64,000 nt of DNA from contig JAJPIE010000067.1 in NCBI GenBank assembly GCA_021324935.1, forward strand, positions 1-64,000. Reading direction: 5' to 3'. Made by a program: the position numbers and the translations under genes. Origin of the DNA: Acidobacteriota bacterium. Lineage in GTDB: Bacteria; Acidobacteriota; Terriglobia; Acidiferrales; UBA7541. The notes under the pieces are model-generated. The model was not told where the DNA came from and searched no databases. It was given only the letters and a program-made list of their open reading frames with translations. Of the stretch, positions 53,874-63,319 are shown piece after piece. Each line of letters starts with the position of its first letter. The stretch's first letter is position 1.

Positions 53874-54929
53874 ATGAAGCGATTGCCATCCAAGCCCGCC
53901 ATCACCCCGTCCGTGGATCTCCTCGCCCTCGCCGAATACGTCGAACGCTTCTCCTCCAAAACCATCGTGGTCCTCGGCGATTTCGTCGCCGACACCTTCC
54001 AGATTGGCGACATCACGCGTGTCTCTCGCGAAGCTCCTGTCCTGATCCTCAAGCACCGCGAAACGCAAATTGCACCGGGCGGCGGCGCCAATGCCGCCAA
54101 CAACTTCGCTGCTCTCGGCGCCAAAGTCATTCCCATCACTGCAGTCGGCGAAGATGAACCCGGCTACCGCCTTCGCGAATACTTCCGCGCGCTAAAAGTC
54201 GATGTCTCCGGCGTCTTCCGTGTCAAAAACTGGGCTACGCCCACCAAAACCCGTTTCCTCGCCGGCTGGGCTCACAAGGTCGCCCAGCAAGTCCTTCGCG
54301 TGGACTATGAGCCGGGCTATCCACTCCCCGCCGAAATTCAAAAGAAAATCCACGCCCAGCTCGCGGGTTCCCTCAAAGGAGCCGACGCCCTGGCCATCTC
54401 CGACTACGGCTTCGGTGCAGCCAATCCTTTCGCGCTTGGCAAACTTCTTTCCCGTCACAAGCGCCTCATCTCCACGCTCGATTCCCGCTACCACCTCACC
54501 GATTTCTCCCGCGCCGGCATTCACTCCGCCACTCCGAACGAGAGCGAAGTGGAAGCGCTGCACCATGCCTCCATCGGGAAAAATTCCGCCGAACTCGAAC
54601 GCTGCGGCCGAGCCACGCTCTCGGCTATGGATCTCCAGTCTCTTCTCGTCACTCGCGGGCGCGACGGCATCGCCCTGTTCGAGCCTGGCAAGCCGACGGC
54701 GCACATTCCCATCCACGGCAGCGACCTAGCCGTGGACGTCACCGGCGCCGGCGACACCGTTCTCGCCGCCTACACCCTCGGGCTCGCCAGTGGTGCTTCG
54801 CCTTTCGAAGCCGCTCACCTCGCCAACATCGCCGGCGGCCTGGTCGTCATGAAGCGCGGCACCGCCACTGCCTCTCGCGCTGAGCTTCTCGAAGCCATAC
54901 GCGCTTCCGCCTCCGGAGCACATTCCTGA
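53874..54929 (+). CDS. hldE1: D-glycero-beta-D-manno-heptose-7-phosphate kinase (HldE1 domain)
   Basis: This is 351 residues of the PfkB/ribokinase fold. It phosphorylates heptose-7-phosphate at the 1 position in ADP-heptose synthesis. GGGANAANN (about 65-73) and the catalytic DVTGAGDT (288-295) with Asp294 are clear. In enterobacteria this domain is fused with the adenylyltransferase as HldE; here it is a separate gene, with hldE2 four bases downstream. Confidence 0.93.
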   Translation: MKRLPSKPAITPSVDLLALAEYVERFSSKTIVVLGDFVADTFQIGDITRVSREAPVLILKHRETQIAPGGGANAANNFAALGAKVIPITAVGEDEPGYRLREYFRALKVDVSGVFRVKNWATPTKTRFLAGWAHKVAQQVLRVDYEPGYPLPAEIQKKIHAQLAGSLKGADALAISDYGFGAANPFALGKLLSRHKRLISTLDSRYHLTDFSRAGIHSATPNESEVEALHHASIGKNSAELERCGRATLSAMDLQSLLVTRGRDGIALFEPGKPTAHIPIHGSDLAVDVTGAGDTVLAAYTLGLASGASPFEAAHLANIAGGLVVMKRGTATASRAELLEAIRASASGAHS

Positions 54930-54932
54930 CCC

Positions 54933-55424
54933 ATGCGCGCCGCCCTGTCCAAAATTGTCTCCCGCGATCAGTTGAAAGAACTCCTGGCCCACGAAAAGCG
55001 TCGCGGCCAATCCATTGTCTTCGCCAACGGCTGCTTCGACACGCTGCACGTCGGCCACGTCCGCTATCTCGCGGGCGCCAAAGAGCAAGGAGACATCCTC
55101 GTGGTCGGCGTGAACTCCGATTCCAGTGTCCGCCGGCTGAAAGGTCCCGGCCGCCCCGTCCTCGACGAAAACGCCCGCGCGCTGCTCGTTGCCGCGCTCC
55201 GCGTGGTCGATTACGTCGTCATCTTCTCCGAGCCGAACGTCGAAGGGCTCCTCGAGGAATTTCGTCCCGGCGTCCACGTCAAGGGCACCGACTACACTCC
55301 CGAATCCGTGCCCGAACGCGCCGTCGCTGATCGCCTCGGCATCCGCGTCGCCATCGTCGGCGATCCCAAAGACCACTCCACCCGCTCGCTCTTCGACGCG
55401 ATCCGCAAGGTGCCGCATGCCTGA
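54933..55424 (+). CDS. hldE2: D-glycero-beta-D-manno-heptose 1-phosphate adenylyltransferase (HldE2)
   Basis: This is 163 residues. It makes ADP-heptose from heptose-1-phosphate. The nucleotidyltransferase HxGH motif is His39-Val-Gly-His42 (CFDTLHVGHVRYL), and the sequence then follows GVNSDSSVRRLKG typical of RfaE2. Its end overlaps the next heptosyltransferase by 8 bases. Separate from the kinase here, in contrast to the fused HldE form. Confidence 0.93.
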   Translation: MRAALSKIVSRDQLKELLAHEKRRGQSIVFANGCFDTLHVGHVRYLAGAKEQGDILVVGVNSDSSVRRLKGPGRPVLDENARALLVAALRVVDYVVIFSEPNVEGLLEEFRPGVHVKGTDYTPESVPERAVADRLGIRVAIVGDPKDHSTRSLFDAIRKVPHA

Positions 55425-56418
55425 GCCGCGCTTCCTCGTTGTGCGCCTCGGCTCGCTCGGTGACATCGTTCACACCCTTCCCGCTGTCTCCGCACTTCGC
55501 TCCTCGTTCCCGCGTTCCGAAATCATCTGGCTCACGCATCCCCGCTGGGTCGGTCTTGTCGCCGCCAGCAATCTCGCCTCGGAAATCTGGCCGGTCGACT
55601 CCCGCGATCTCTCGAACGTCCGCGACGTTCTCTCTCAAATCCGTGCGCAATCCTTCGACGCGGCTATCGACTACCAGGGCCTGTGGAAATCCGCCCTGCT
55701 TCCGTTTCTTGGCCGCGTTCCCAAGCGCATTGGTTTCTCCTCCGCCACCGTCCGCGAGTTCGGCGTCCCCATCCTCTATTCCGACCGCGTCGGCGTCAAA
55801 AGCGTTCATATCGCGGACCAGAACGGCGAGCTTTCCCTCCGCGCCGGAGCAACGTGTCCTGTGGCTGGCGTTCAATTGCAAGTGAGCGAGGCCGACCGCC
55901 AGCGCGTCTGCCGCGATCGGAAAGCCGCGGGCATCGAAAGCTACATCGTCCTCAGCCCGGGCGGCGGCTGGCGCTCCAAATGCTGGCCGGCGGAACGCTT
56001 CGGCGCGCTCTGCCTGAAAATTCGCCAGCATCTCAATCTGCGCTGCGTAATTAACTACGGCCCGGGGGAAGAATCGCTCGCGAATGCCGTCAAATCCTTC
56101 AGCGGCGGCGCCGAGCCCATCGTCTACGATGGCGAACTCGGTCCGCTCATGGCCCTTCTGCAAGGCGCCCAGTGTATTGTCGGCGGAGACACAGGCCCGC
56201 TCCATCTCGCCGTCGCTTTGGGCGTCAAAGCCGTCGCAATTTTCGGTCCTACCAATCCCGCGCGGAACGGCCCCTATCCTCCACAGCCCATCGTCCTTCG
56301 CGTTCCCGATGCCGCCACCACTCACGAGCGCCAGTCGCAAACGTCTCCCTCGCTGCTAAAAATTTCCGTCGATCAGGTCTTCGACGCCGTCCGCCTCCGC
56401 CTCGGAGCCTGCGCATGA
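55417..56418 (+). CDS. waaC: ADP-heptose:LPS heptosyltransferase I-like
   Basis: This is 333 residues of GT9, starting within the end of hldE2. The start FLVVRLGSLGDIVHTLPAVSALR and the ADP-heptose binding VGGDTGPLHLAVALGVKAVAIFGPTNP are clear. Position beside the heptose synthesis genes and sequence differences from the waaF upstream suggest WaaC, which adds the first heptose; a further core heptosyltransferase is possible. Confidence 0.85.
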   Translation: MPEPRFLVVRLGSLGDIVHTLPAVSALRSSFPRSEIIWLTHPRWVGLVAASNLASEIWPVDSRDLSNVRDVLSQIRAQSFDAAIDYQGLWKSALLPFLGRVPKRIGFSSATVREFGVPILYSDRVGVKSVHIADQNGELSLRAGATCPVAGVQLQVSEADRQRVCRDRKAAGIESYIVLSPGGGWRSKCWPAERFGALCLKIRQHLNLRCVINYGPGEESLANAVKSFSGGAEPIVYDGELGPLMALLQGAQCIVGGDTGPLHLAVALGVKAVAIFGPTNPARNGPYPPQPIVLRVPDAATTHERQSQTSPSLLKISVDQVFDAVRLRLGACA

Positions 56419-56602
56419 TTCCGCGCCCTGTGATTGCACAGGCTTCCGCCTGCGCCCTCCCTTCAGCAGCACAGGCACTCCTCCCAGTGCACCCGATCCC
56501 TCGTTTGGCCTCCAGATCCATGCCCCCTGCTATTTTCGGTTTTCCATTTTCTATTTTGTCTTTTCGTGTCACTCGTCATTTCTTCATCCGGGCCGCCTCT
56601 GC
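56419..56602. repeat. gap with two GCACAGGC-family copies
   Basis: GCACAGGC-type sequences lie at 56436-56456 and 56469-56490, then a TTTTCCATTTTCTATTTTG simple-sequence word near 56538 just before the next start. Confidence 0.5.
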
Positions 56603-57268
56603 ATGACTCTCCTCGACTTCTTCGCTCGCTGGCGCGTCCGCATCGGCTACGTTCTCGCCATCCTCGCTCTCTGCCTCTCGCGTCCCATCCCGCGCTCCAT
56701 CCTGATTGGCGCTTGCGTTGGCTTCGTCGGTCTCGTCATTCGCGCGTACGCCGCTGGCTACCTCCACAAGCAATCCGTCCTCACCACCACCGGCCCCTAT
56801 GCCCACACGCGCAATCCCCTCTATTTCGGCAGCAGCATTCTCGCCCTCGGCGCCGCCATCGCCATGAGTTCGTGGGCCTCCGCGATTCTCCTTCTCGCGT
56901 ATTTCGCGCTCGTCTACACGTTTGTCATGCGCCGCGAAGAACTCGAACTCCGCGGGCATCATGGCCCCGCCTTCGACGCCTACGCCCAATCCGTCCCGCT
57001 TTTCTTTCCCCGCCTCACCCCCGCCAGACAATCCACCGTCTCTTCCATCGAACCCTCCGCCACCGAACCCGGCGCCTTCTCCTGGTCCCAATATCGCCGC
57101 AATCACGAACACCAGGCCGCCCTCGGCTTCGTCTTTCTGCTTTTGCTTTTATGGATTATCTGGAGGGTCCAGATTGGAGATTTCCATTGGACTATCAGTT
57201 GGATGCTGCGCACACCGTCTTTGTGCGCGGGGCTTTGGCTCCATAAGTCTGCCCAGTCTCTCCGCTAA
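56603..57268 (+). CDS. isoprenylcysteine carboxyl methyltransferase-family membrane protein
   Basis: This is 221 residues with four to five hydrophobic segments. The PEMT/ICMT pattern is present: TTTGPYAHTRNPLYFGSS, then REELELRGHHGPAFDAYAQSVPLFFP. These SAM-dependent enzymes methylate lipids or small thiols in membranes; substrate unknown. The C-terminal 70 residues hold two more spans and may be a separate module. Confidence 0.8.
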   Translation: MTLLDFFARWRVRIGYVLAILALCLSRPIPRSILIGACVGFVGLVIRAYAAGYLHKQSVLTTTGPYAHTRNPLYFGSSILALGAAIAMSSWASAILLLAYFALVYTFVMRREELELRGHHGPAFDAYAQSVPLFFPRLTPARQSTVSSIEPSATEPGAFSWSQYRRNHEHQAALGFVFLLLLLWIIWRVQIGDFHWTISWMLRTPSLCAGLWLHKSAQSLR

Positions 57269-57318
57269 CTCTCTTGCCTTTTGCTGCCTCGGTGGTGAAA
57301 TTTGTTCATTCCTCTGCG

Positions 57319-60036
57319 TCACCTCTGCGTCCCCTGCGCCTCGGCGGTATCTGCTTCTTCGCAGCCCCTAAACCACTGCACCCGGATGCCATGTCCGTCC
57401 GTCACCACCGAGATTTCTCCATCCTCATCGGTCCGCAAAATCCTTACGCCCCTCTGCTTCAACCTCTCCAGCAGCTCCGCCGCTGGATGCCCATACGGAT
57501 TTCCTTGCCCCGCCGATATGATTGCCAGCTTCGGCGCCACCCGATCGAGGAATTCCGGCATCGAAGAATTTTTGCTGCCATGGTGTCCCACCTTCAAAAC
57601 GTCCGACTGCAACTCTTCCGGGTCGTCCTCGCCCAACATCGCATGCTCCGCTTGTTTCTCCGCATCTCCCGGCAGCAACACACTGCGTTCTTTGTACTGC
57701 AACCGCATCACCAGCGAGTCGTTATTCTTCGCGGCGGCCGCCACTTCCGTCGGCGCAATCTTCGGCCACAAAAAGTCCACTCGCACGCCGTCCCAATCAA
57801 AGCTCTGCCTGCGCAACTCGTGTTCCACTAGAATGTGCTTTTCCGCCGCCTCCTCCTTCAGGCGCGCTAGTGCTGGCGTCTGCGTCTCACGTCCCAGCCA
57901 TAACTGTCCCACGCGAAAATTCTCCAACACCGCCGCTAATCCCCCAATATGGTCCTGGTGCGCGTGCGTCAGCGCCACTGCGTCCAGCCTCTGAATCCCG
58001 CGCGACCACAAATACGCCGACACCGCCTCCTCTCCCGGATCCGGTCCCGGTGCCTCCTCGTGGCCGCGAATTCCCGCGAACCGCCCTCCTCCGTCGATCA
58101 GCAGCGTGCTCCCCTTCGGCGAAATCACCAGGATCGAATCGCCTTGCCCCACGTCCAACACGTCCACTTCCAGCTTTCCGCGCCCCACTCGCGCTGGGAA
58201 GGGAAACGTCGCAATCACCACCGTTGCCGTCACGCCCGCCGCAATCGCCGCCCTCTTTATCCACCTCCATCTGTCGCTTTCGATTCGCAAAAACGCCGCC
58301 ACAATCACTCCGCACGTAAAAAACAATGCCATCACCCAGACCGGCGGACCAGGTATCCGGTAGCTTCCGTGCGCCATCCCCGCGAACCATCCCACCACGT
58401 AGCTTTGCAGCGCCACGAGCCATCCCAGCGGCCGCGCCAACACGTGCCCCAGCCACGGCCAAGCCATCCCGCTTCCCACCGTCAAAAATCCCAGCGGCAC
58501 AATCACGCCCGTCAGCGGCACCGCCAGTAAATTCACCACCGGCCCCTGCAACGTCACCCGATGAAAATCCTTCGCCATCATCGGCAGCATCCCTATCTGT
58601 AACACCACCGACACCACCGCCAACTCCACCCCCCGCAACCCCCACCGCATCCCAATGGGTACGGCCTCCTCCACCCAGGCTCGCCATGCGTGCTCCTCTC
58701 CTCTTGTCCGTGTTCTCTGTGCTCCTTCTCTGTGTCCTCTTTGTTTAAGACGCGATACCACGCCACTCGTAAAGTCCCGCAAATCCAGCCGAAACTGCGC
58801 CTGCTCCGCCGAAAACGCTCCATCTCGCGTCACATCCCTCCACCCGTTCAGTGCGCTCACGTACGGCTGCACATGCCGCTCCAGCAACGGCAGCGCAATT
58901 GCCGCGATACACCCAATGCCCAGTAACGAAAATTGAAAACTCGTGTCAAACAGCTCCGCCGGCCTCGCCGCCAGCAGGATCACCGCCGCCACTGCTGCCG
59001 AATTCAAGATATCCAGTCTCCGGTATAACAGATTCGCCAGCACCACAATTCCCGCCATCAAACCCGCCCGCAACACCGGTGCCCGCTGCTCTGCCACGGC
59101 CACATACGCCAGCAACGCCGCAAGCAAAATCACAGTCGTCAACATGCGCGGCAATTTCAACTTTCTCCCCAGCCAGTACACAAAAAAAGCCAGCGCGCCC
59201 ACATGCAATCCGGACACCACCAGCACGTGGAATACTCCCGTTTTCTGGAAATCCGTGGACTCCTCCCGATCCACGAAGCTCCGGTCGCCCAGCAGCATCG
59301 CCCGCAAAATCCCCGCCGTTCTCGGAGCGTTGGGATACAGCACATTCAATTCTTCGCGCAGCCTTGCCCTCAGCCGCGCCGTTCGTGCCCGCATCGTTGG
59401 CTCCGCCGCTGCAATTCGCTCCAGCAACGAACTTGCCCTCAGCGTTGCCAGCAAATGTATGTTCTGCTGCGCCAGATACGCTCGCCGGTCAAATGCTCCG
59501 TCGTCCCGAAACACTTGTGGCAGACGCCCCTGCGCCAGCACGCTCACTTCGTCGCCTGTATGTACCTCCGGCAGCGTCGCCTCGTCGCCTCGCGGCGTAA
59601 AGCTCACGCGCATCCCGCCGGTCACCGGGATCCGCCCTTCTGCCGTGTCCACCCCGGAAAGCTCCAGATCCAACCCGTATCCCCACGGCAGCCGCTCCGG
59701 TTCGTCACGCAACGTTCCAAACCAGCGAAGCGGCGTCTTCAACTCGATCTGGCCCTTCCCCAGACGCGTCAAGACGTGCTCCGGCGGCAACGGCCGCGAT
59801 GCGATCCCGATCGCCAGCACTCCGAGCACGCACCAACTTGTCAGGGAAAGCAGCGCCGCCCGCCACACACGCCCGCGCGCTGCCAAAAGGAGGGAAGCAA
59901 CCAGCAGAGGAAAAACCGCCGCGAAGCAAGCCGCCAGCACGCTTCGCGTCTCCAAAAAAGAGGGAAGGGAACCTGCCCGGCCGAGCAATATGCCGCTTCC
60001 AAACGCAGCGGCAATTGCTACAGCCGGGAGTCTCAT
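57319..60036 (-). CDS. comEC: ComEC/Rec2-type DNA uptake channel protein
   Basis: This is 905 residues. It passes transforming DNA across the inner membrane. Several N-terminal spans, the competence domain (ILRAMLLGDRSFVDREESTDF and VSGLHVGALAFFVYWLG), and a C-terminal metallo-beta-lactamase domain with THAHQDHIGGLAAV (about 690-700) are all seen. A Lys/Arg-rich cytoplasmic insert lies near 410-440. It overlaps the methyltransferase upstream by ATGA. Natural transformation is suggested, though no other com gene is in the window. Confidence 0.92.
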   Translation of the reverse strand: MRLPAVAIAAAFGSGILLGRAGSLPSFLETRSVLAACFAAVFPLLVASLLLAARGRVWRAALLSLTSWCVLGVLAIGIASRPLPPEHVLTRLGKGQIELKTPLRWFGTLRDEPERLPWGYGLDLELSGVDTAEGRIPVTGGMRVSFTPRGDEATLPEVHTGDEVSVLAQGRLPQVFRDDGAFDRRAYLAQQNIHLLATLRASSLLERIAAAEPTMRARTARLRARLREELNVLYPNAPRTAGILRAMLLGDRSFVDREESTDFQKTGVFHVLVVSGLHVGALAFFVYWLGRKLKLPRMLTTVILLAALLAYVAVAEQRAPVLRAGLMAGIVVLANLLYRRLDILNSAAVAAVILLAARPAELFDTSFQFSLLGIGCIAAIALPLLERHVQPYVSALNGWRDVTRDGAFSAEQAQFRLDLRDFTSGVVSRLKQRGHREGAQRTRTRGEEHAWRAWVEEAVPIGMRWGLRGVELAVVSVVLQIGMLPMMAKDFHRVTLQGPVVNLLAVPLTGVIVPLGFLTVGSGMAWPWLGHVLARPLGWLVALQSYVVGWFAGMAHGSYRIPGPPVWVMALFFTCGVIVAAFLRIESDRWRWIKRAAIAAGVTATVVIATFPFPARVGRGKLEVDVLDVGQGDSILVISPKGSTLLIDGGGRFAGIRGHEEAPGPDPGEEAVSAYLWSRGIQRLDAVALTHAHQDHIGGLAAVLENFRVGQLWLGRETQTPALARLKEEAAEKHILVEHELRRQSFDWDGVRVDFLWPKIAPTEVAAAAKNNDSLVMRLQYKERSVLLPGDAEKQAEHAMLGEDDPEELQSDVLKVGHHGSKNSSMPEFLDRVAPKLAIISAGQGNPYGHPAAELLERLKQRGVRILRTDEDGEISVVTDGHGIRVQWFRGCEEADTAEAQGTQR

Positions 60037-61340
60037 GTCACTCTTCGCAACCTCACCAGCGTTTCGATGTGATACGTCTGCTGAAACAGATCGAACAACT
60101 GCAAATCCGTGATCGCGTAGCGGTGCGCCGGCTCCACTTCCGTCTTCTGCCGCCGCTCCGAACCCACCAATACAGCCAGATCGCGCGCCAGCGTCGAGGG
60201 GTCGCAGGACAAATACGCGATCTCCGCCGCTCCCAGATTCGCCAGTCGCGCCGCCGTTTCCGCTCCCAAGCCCGCCCTCGGCGGATCCAGCACCACAAAC
60301 TCCGGCTGCTCTGTGAACTTCTTCAAAAATTCTTCAGTATGCTCGTTTTCCGAAATCACTTCGACGCCGGCGGCCTTCGCGTTCTCCCGCAAATCCTGGG
60401 TCGCCGCAAGGTTCGCGTCTACGCTCATCACCCGTGTAAAACTCTTTGCCAGCGGCAGCGTGAAAAATCCCACTCCCGCGTACAAATCCAGTGCGAATCC
60501 CCCTTTCTTCCCGCCCACCACCGCTTGCAACATCTCATCAGTCAAGAACCGGTTCACCTGAAAAAACGACAGGTGGCTCACGCGGTACGAAAACCCTCCC
60601 GCTCGGTGTTGCAGAAATCCCGGCCCCGAAAGCTCAAACCGGTTTTTGCTCTGGTCCAGCAGCAATAAACTCTCCAGGGCCGGCAGCGCCTCCCGGAAAT
60701 CCTTCACCAGGTCCTTCGCGGGCTTAACGAACCGCTCGAACGCCACGTTCAGCGCAATCTTCTCGTCCGCCGAATCCGCGAACGCCTCAATCTCCAGCAA
60801 TCCCGGCGCCAGCGTGTTCCCCCGCGCCATCTCTTGCAATTTCCCGAATGCCGCCTGCAACGCCGGCGACATCACCGGGCACGTATCGATCGGCACAATC
60901 CGCGCGCTCTCGTTCTGAAAATATCCAAGTGCCCGCGGCAGCGCATCGCGATACGCCCACTGCCCCCGGTTCCTGTAACCGTATGGCTCTCCCGTGTGCG
61001 CCGCGATCTCGCCGCTCCAGTTCACCCCTCCCAGCCGCCCCAGCGTCTCGCGTAAAATCTCTCTCTTCTGCCTTACTTGCTCGGCGATCTCAATGTGCTG
61101 GTACTGGCAGCCGCCGCATACTTGGTAGTGCGGGCACGGAGCCGCAATCCTCGTCGCCGCCGCCTGTTCCACCTTCACCAGGCTGGTCTCGATCAGTTTT
61201 TTCTTTCGCGTCCGCACCGCGGCGCGCACCTGCTCTCCCGGAAGCACGTACGGCACAAACACGGTGTTCCCTTCCGCGTGCGCCAGGCCGTTTCCGCCGT
61301 AAATCAGTTTCTCCACCGTCAATAATAACTCATCCGCCAT
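60033..61340 (-). CDS. RlmD/TrmA-family uracil-C5 RNA methyltransferase
   Basis: This is 435 residues from the ATG MADELL. An N-terminal TRAM domain (VEKLIYGGNGLAHAEGN) is followed by the iron-sulfur ligands Cys69, Cys75 and Cys78 (APCPHYQVCGGCQYQH), with a fourth Cys expected near 158 (DTCPVMS). The catalytic Cys379 lies in AYLSCDPSTLARDLAVL. It methylates uracil in 23S rRNA (RlmD/RlmCD-like) or tRNA; the 23S route is more likely because of the Fe-S cluster. Coupled to comEC by an ATGA overlap. Confidence 0.88.
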   Translation of the reverse strand: MADELLLTVEKLIYGGNGLAHAEGNTVFVPYVLPGEQVRAAVRTRKKKLIETSLVKVEQAAATRIAAPCPHYQVCGGCQYQHIEIAEQVRQKREILRETLGRLGGVNWSGEIAAHTGEPYGYRNRGQWAYRDALPRALGYFQNESARIVPIDTCPVMSPALQAAFGKLQEMARGNTLAPGLLEIEAFADSADEKIALNVAFERFVKPAKDLVKDFREALPALESLLLLDQSKNRFELSGPGFLQHRAGGFSYRVSHLSFFQVNRFLTDEMLQAVVGGKKGGFALDLYAGVGFFTLPLAKSFTRVMSVDANLAATQDLRENAKAAGVEVISENEHTEEFLKKFTEQPEFVVLDPPRAGLGAETAARLANLGAAEIAYLSCDPSTLARDLAVLVGSERRQKTEVEPAHRYAITDLQLFDLFQQTYHIETLVRLRRVT

Positions 61341-61544
61341 AGTATTCAATTGCTATCCTTGTCGGGCCCGCCATCTGAGGCGGGCCGCTCTTCGTTGAGC
61401 CAACCATTACTTGAACTCGAGGGTGTTCCATCCCTTGCGCGGTTTCGCGCAATGGGTGGGCTCTTACGATCGAATGCCACCCCTCGTCCGTCTTTTGCCT
61501 CTCCCTGCGTCCTCTGTGTCTCTGCGTTCAGCTCTTCTCTCTCT
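61341..61544. repeat. gap with a GGCCCGCC palindrome
   Basis: CGGGCCCGCCATCTGAGGCGGGCCG (61364-61388) resembles the element at 28263-28280. It could end the upstream minus-strand gene, whose stop is at 61545. No gene is seen. Confidence 0.5.
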
Positions 61545-62267
61545 TCACATCAAATAAAACAAACTCAACCTCGGCATCCGATACTCCTCCAGCAGCCTCT
61601 TCTGCAAATATTGCTTTTCCACAAGCGCCAGTTGCTCCGCTTTCATCTTCTTCCGGTACGCCGCCAATTGCGAATCCATCTCGCGCCGCAACTTCAAAAG
61701 CAATTCCTCGCTCGCTGCGCTCAGCAACGTCGCGTGCACCTTGTCATCCATCACTGTCAGCCGACGCTCCAAATCCTCCAGGTCCACCCGTCCCGGCGCT
61801 TCCAGTAAAACCATCGCCCCGGAAAGGGAACTCGCCACTTCACTCAGCATCCCCTTCACCGCCGCTGGCGCGCCCGCGCAGCGTTCCTCCGCCTTCTTCA
61901 CCATCTCCACGTTTCTTTGCAGAAACGCTTGCACTTCCTCCCGCGAAAATGCCTCTTTATTTTTCGTGCCTCTGCCGGCCCGCTGCGCTCCCGCCGCGGC
62001 CTCCTGACTCTCCTCCGCCGCCTCCAGCACCGCATCCGTACAATACGCCAGGCTCTTCAGCGGCCGCCCCGCCCCGCGCCGCGACCTCGCATAACTCTCA
62101 AACGCCCGGTCCATCCCCTTCAGGGCCGCTTCCAGCGGGACGCCCGCCTTTTGCCATGCCTCCATAATTGCCCAGTCCAGTGGAGACACCAGCAGGTGCG
62201 CCCCCCGCTTTTTCCAGAAATGCTCCTCAATTTCCGTGAAGTAATGAAAGTAGTTCCAATTGTCCAT
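61545..62267 (-). CDS. helical protein of unknown function
   Basis: This is 240 residues from the ATG MDNWNYFHYFTEIEEHFW, chosen over an upstream start in a repeat-like stretch. The first 60 residues look like a conserved module (VSPLDWAIMEAWQKAGVPLEAALKGMDRAFE); the rest is Ala/Glu/Arg-rich helix with a likely coiled coil near 170-220. No enzymatic motif is seen. The N-terminal module resembles a small helical domain found in several environmental phyla, name unknown to me. Confidence 0.65.
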   Translation of the reverse strand: MDNWNYFHYFTEIEEHFWKKRGAHLLVSPLDWAIMEAWQKAGVPLEAALKGMDRAFESYARSRRGAGRPLKSLAYCTDAVLEAAEESQEAAAGAQRAGRGTKNKEAFSREEVQAFLQRNVEMVKKAEERCAGAPAAVKGMLSEVASSLSGAMVLLEAPGRVDLEDLERRLTVMDDKVHATLLSAASEELLLKLRREMDSQLAAYRKKMKAEQLALVEKQYLQKRLLEEYRMPRLSLFYLM

Positions 62268-62345
62268 CTGGTTTTGCTTGCCACGTGGCACTGGCATCCT
62301 TGCCTGTGCTCTTCCTCCGAGGGGAACTCAGACGACGATTCGCAA
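62268..62345. repeat. short gap with a GCACAGGC-family copy
   Basis: GGCACTGGCATCCTTGCCTGTGC lies at 62287-62309; nothing else is recognised. Confidence 0.5.
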
Positions 62346-63161
62346 TCAGCGTTTCACCTTTTTGGTATTTCCGCCCGTGCCGTGCGCCGTCTCTAGATGT
62401 TGATTCTTCTCCCAAATCAACCGCAATCCCGCCAGCGTCAAAAACTCGTCCACATGCTGAATTTGTTTCGTTCCCTTCGCCACCAGCGCAGCCTGCCCAC
62501 CCGTCGCCACCACCATTGCCTCGTTCTTCATTTCCGCCTTCATCCGCGCCACCATTCCGTCCACCATGTCCACCGCGCCGTAGTACAACCCCGCTTGCAT
62601 GTGCGCCACGGTATTTGTTCCGATTACCCGGCCCGGATCCTTGATCTCCACGCGTGGCAACCGCGCTGCCCGGCTGAACAGTGCCTCTGATGCAATCCCG
62701 ATGCCCGGTGCAATCACTCCGCCCAGGTATTCGCACTTCCCCGAAATCACATCAAACGTAATCGCCGTCCCGAAGTCGATCACGATGCACGGCCCCCCGT
62801 ACGCATGAAACGCCGCCACTCCGTTCACAATCCGATCCGCTCCCACCTCGTTCGGATTGTCCACCAGCACTGCCATGCCGGTCTTCACGCCCGGCTCCAC
62901 AAACAGCGCCCTCTTTCCCAGATACCTGTGCGACATCTCCGAGAGCGTCCAGTTGACCGGCGGCACCACCGAGCTGATCATCACTCCACTTATCGCCTTC
63001 TCATCCAGTTCCGCAAACGAAAACAGATTCCGCACCAGCACTCCGTACTCATCCACCGTTTGTGCCGGCGCCGTCGTCAATCGCCAGTGCGCGATCAACT
63101 CCTCCCCGCGAAACACTCCCAGCACCGTGTTCGAATTCCCCACATCAATCGTCAGCAGCAT
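62346..63161 (-). CDS. coaX: type III pantothenate kinase
   Basis: This is 271 residues from the ATG MLLTIDVGNSN. It phosphorylates pantothenate, the first step of CoA synthesis. Asp6, Asp109 (GADRIVN) and Asp129 (VIDFGTAITFD) are the family's key acidic residues. The C-terminal TLAGLRLIWEKN region is normal. It follows birA on the same strand, a pairing common in several phyla. A palindrome of the GCACAGGC family lies just upstream (63175-63198). Confidence 0.95.
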   Translation of the reverse strand: MLLTIDVGNSNTVLGVFRGEELIAHWRLTTAPAQTVDEYGVLVRNLFSFAELDEKAISGVMISSVVPPVNWTLSEMSHRYLGKRALFVEPGVKTGMAVLVDNPNEVGADRIVNGVAAFHAYGGPCIVIDFGTAITFDVISGKCEYLGGVIAPGIGIASEALFSRAARLPRVEIKDPGRVIGTNTVAHMQAGLYYGAVDMVDGMVARMKAEMKNEAMVVATGGQAALVAKGTKQIQHVDEFLTLAGLRLIWEKNQHLETAHGTGGNTKKVKR

Positions 63162-63174
63162 CCCATCCCCATCT

Positions 63175-63198
63175 GGCACAGGCACTCTTGCCTCTGCA
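63175..63198. repeat. GCACAGGC palindrome between birA and coaX
   Basis: GGCACAGGCACTCTTGCCTC is the last copy of the dispersed family in this window, lying in the gap between the two genes and possibly ending the birA transcript. Confidence 0.5.
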
Positions 63199-63319
63199 GC
63201 GTCCACTTCAAGCAATCTTGACCCCTCAGTCTAGGAGTGCCGCACCCTGTGGTTTTCAAGGTGCGGGTTATCTTTCTGCCCTCTGTGCTAAATCCGCTCT
63301 TCCGCCACTCGCCACCCCT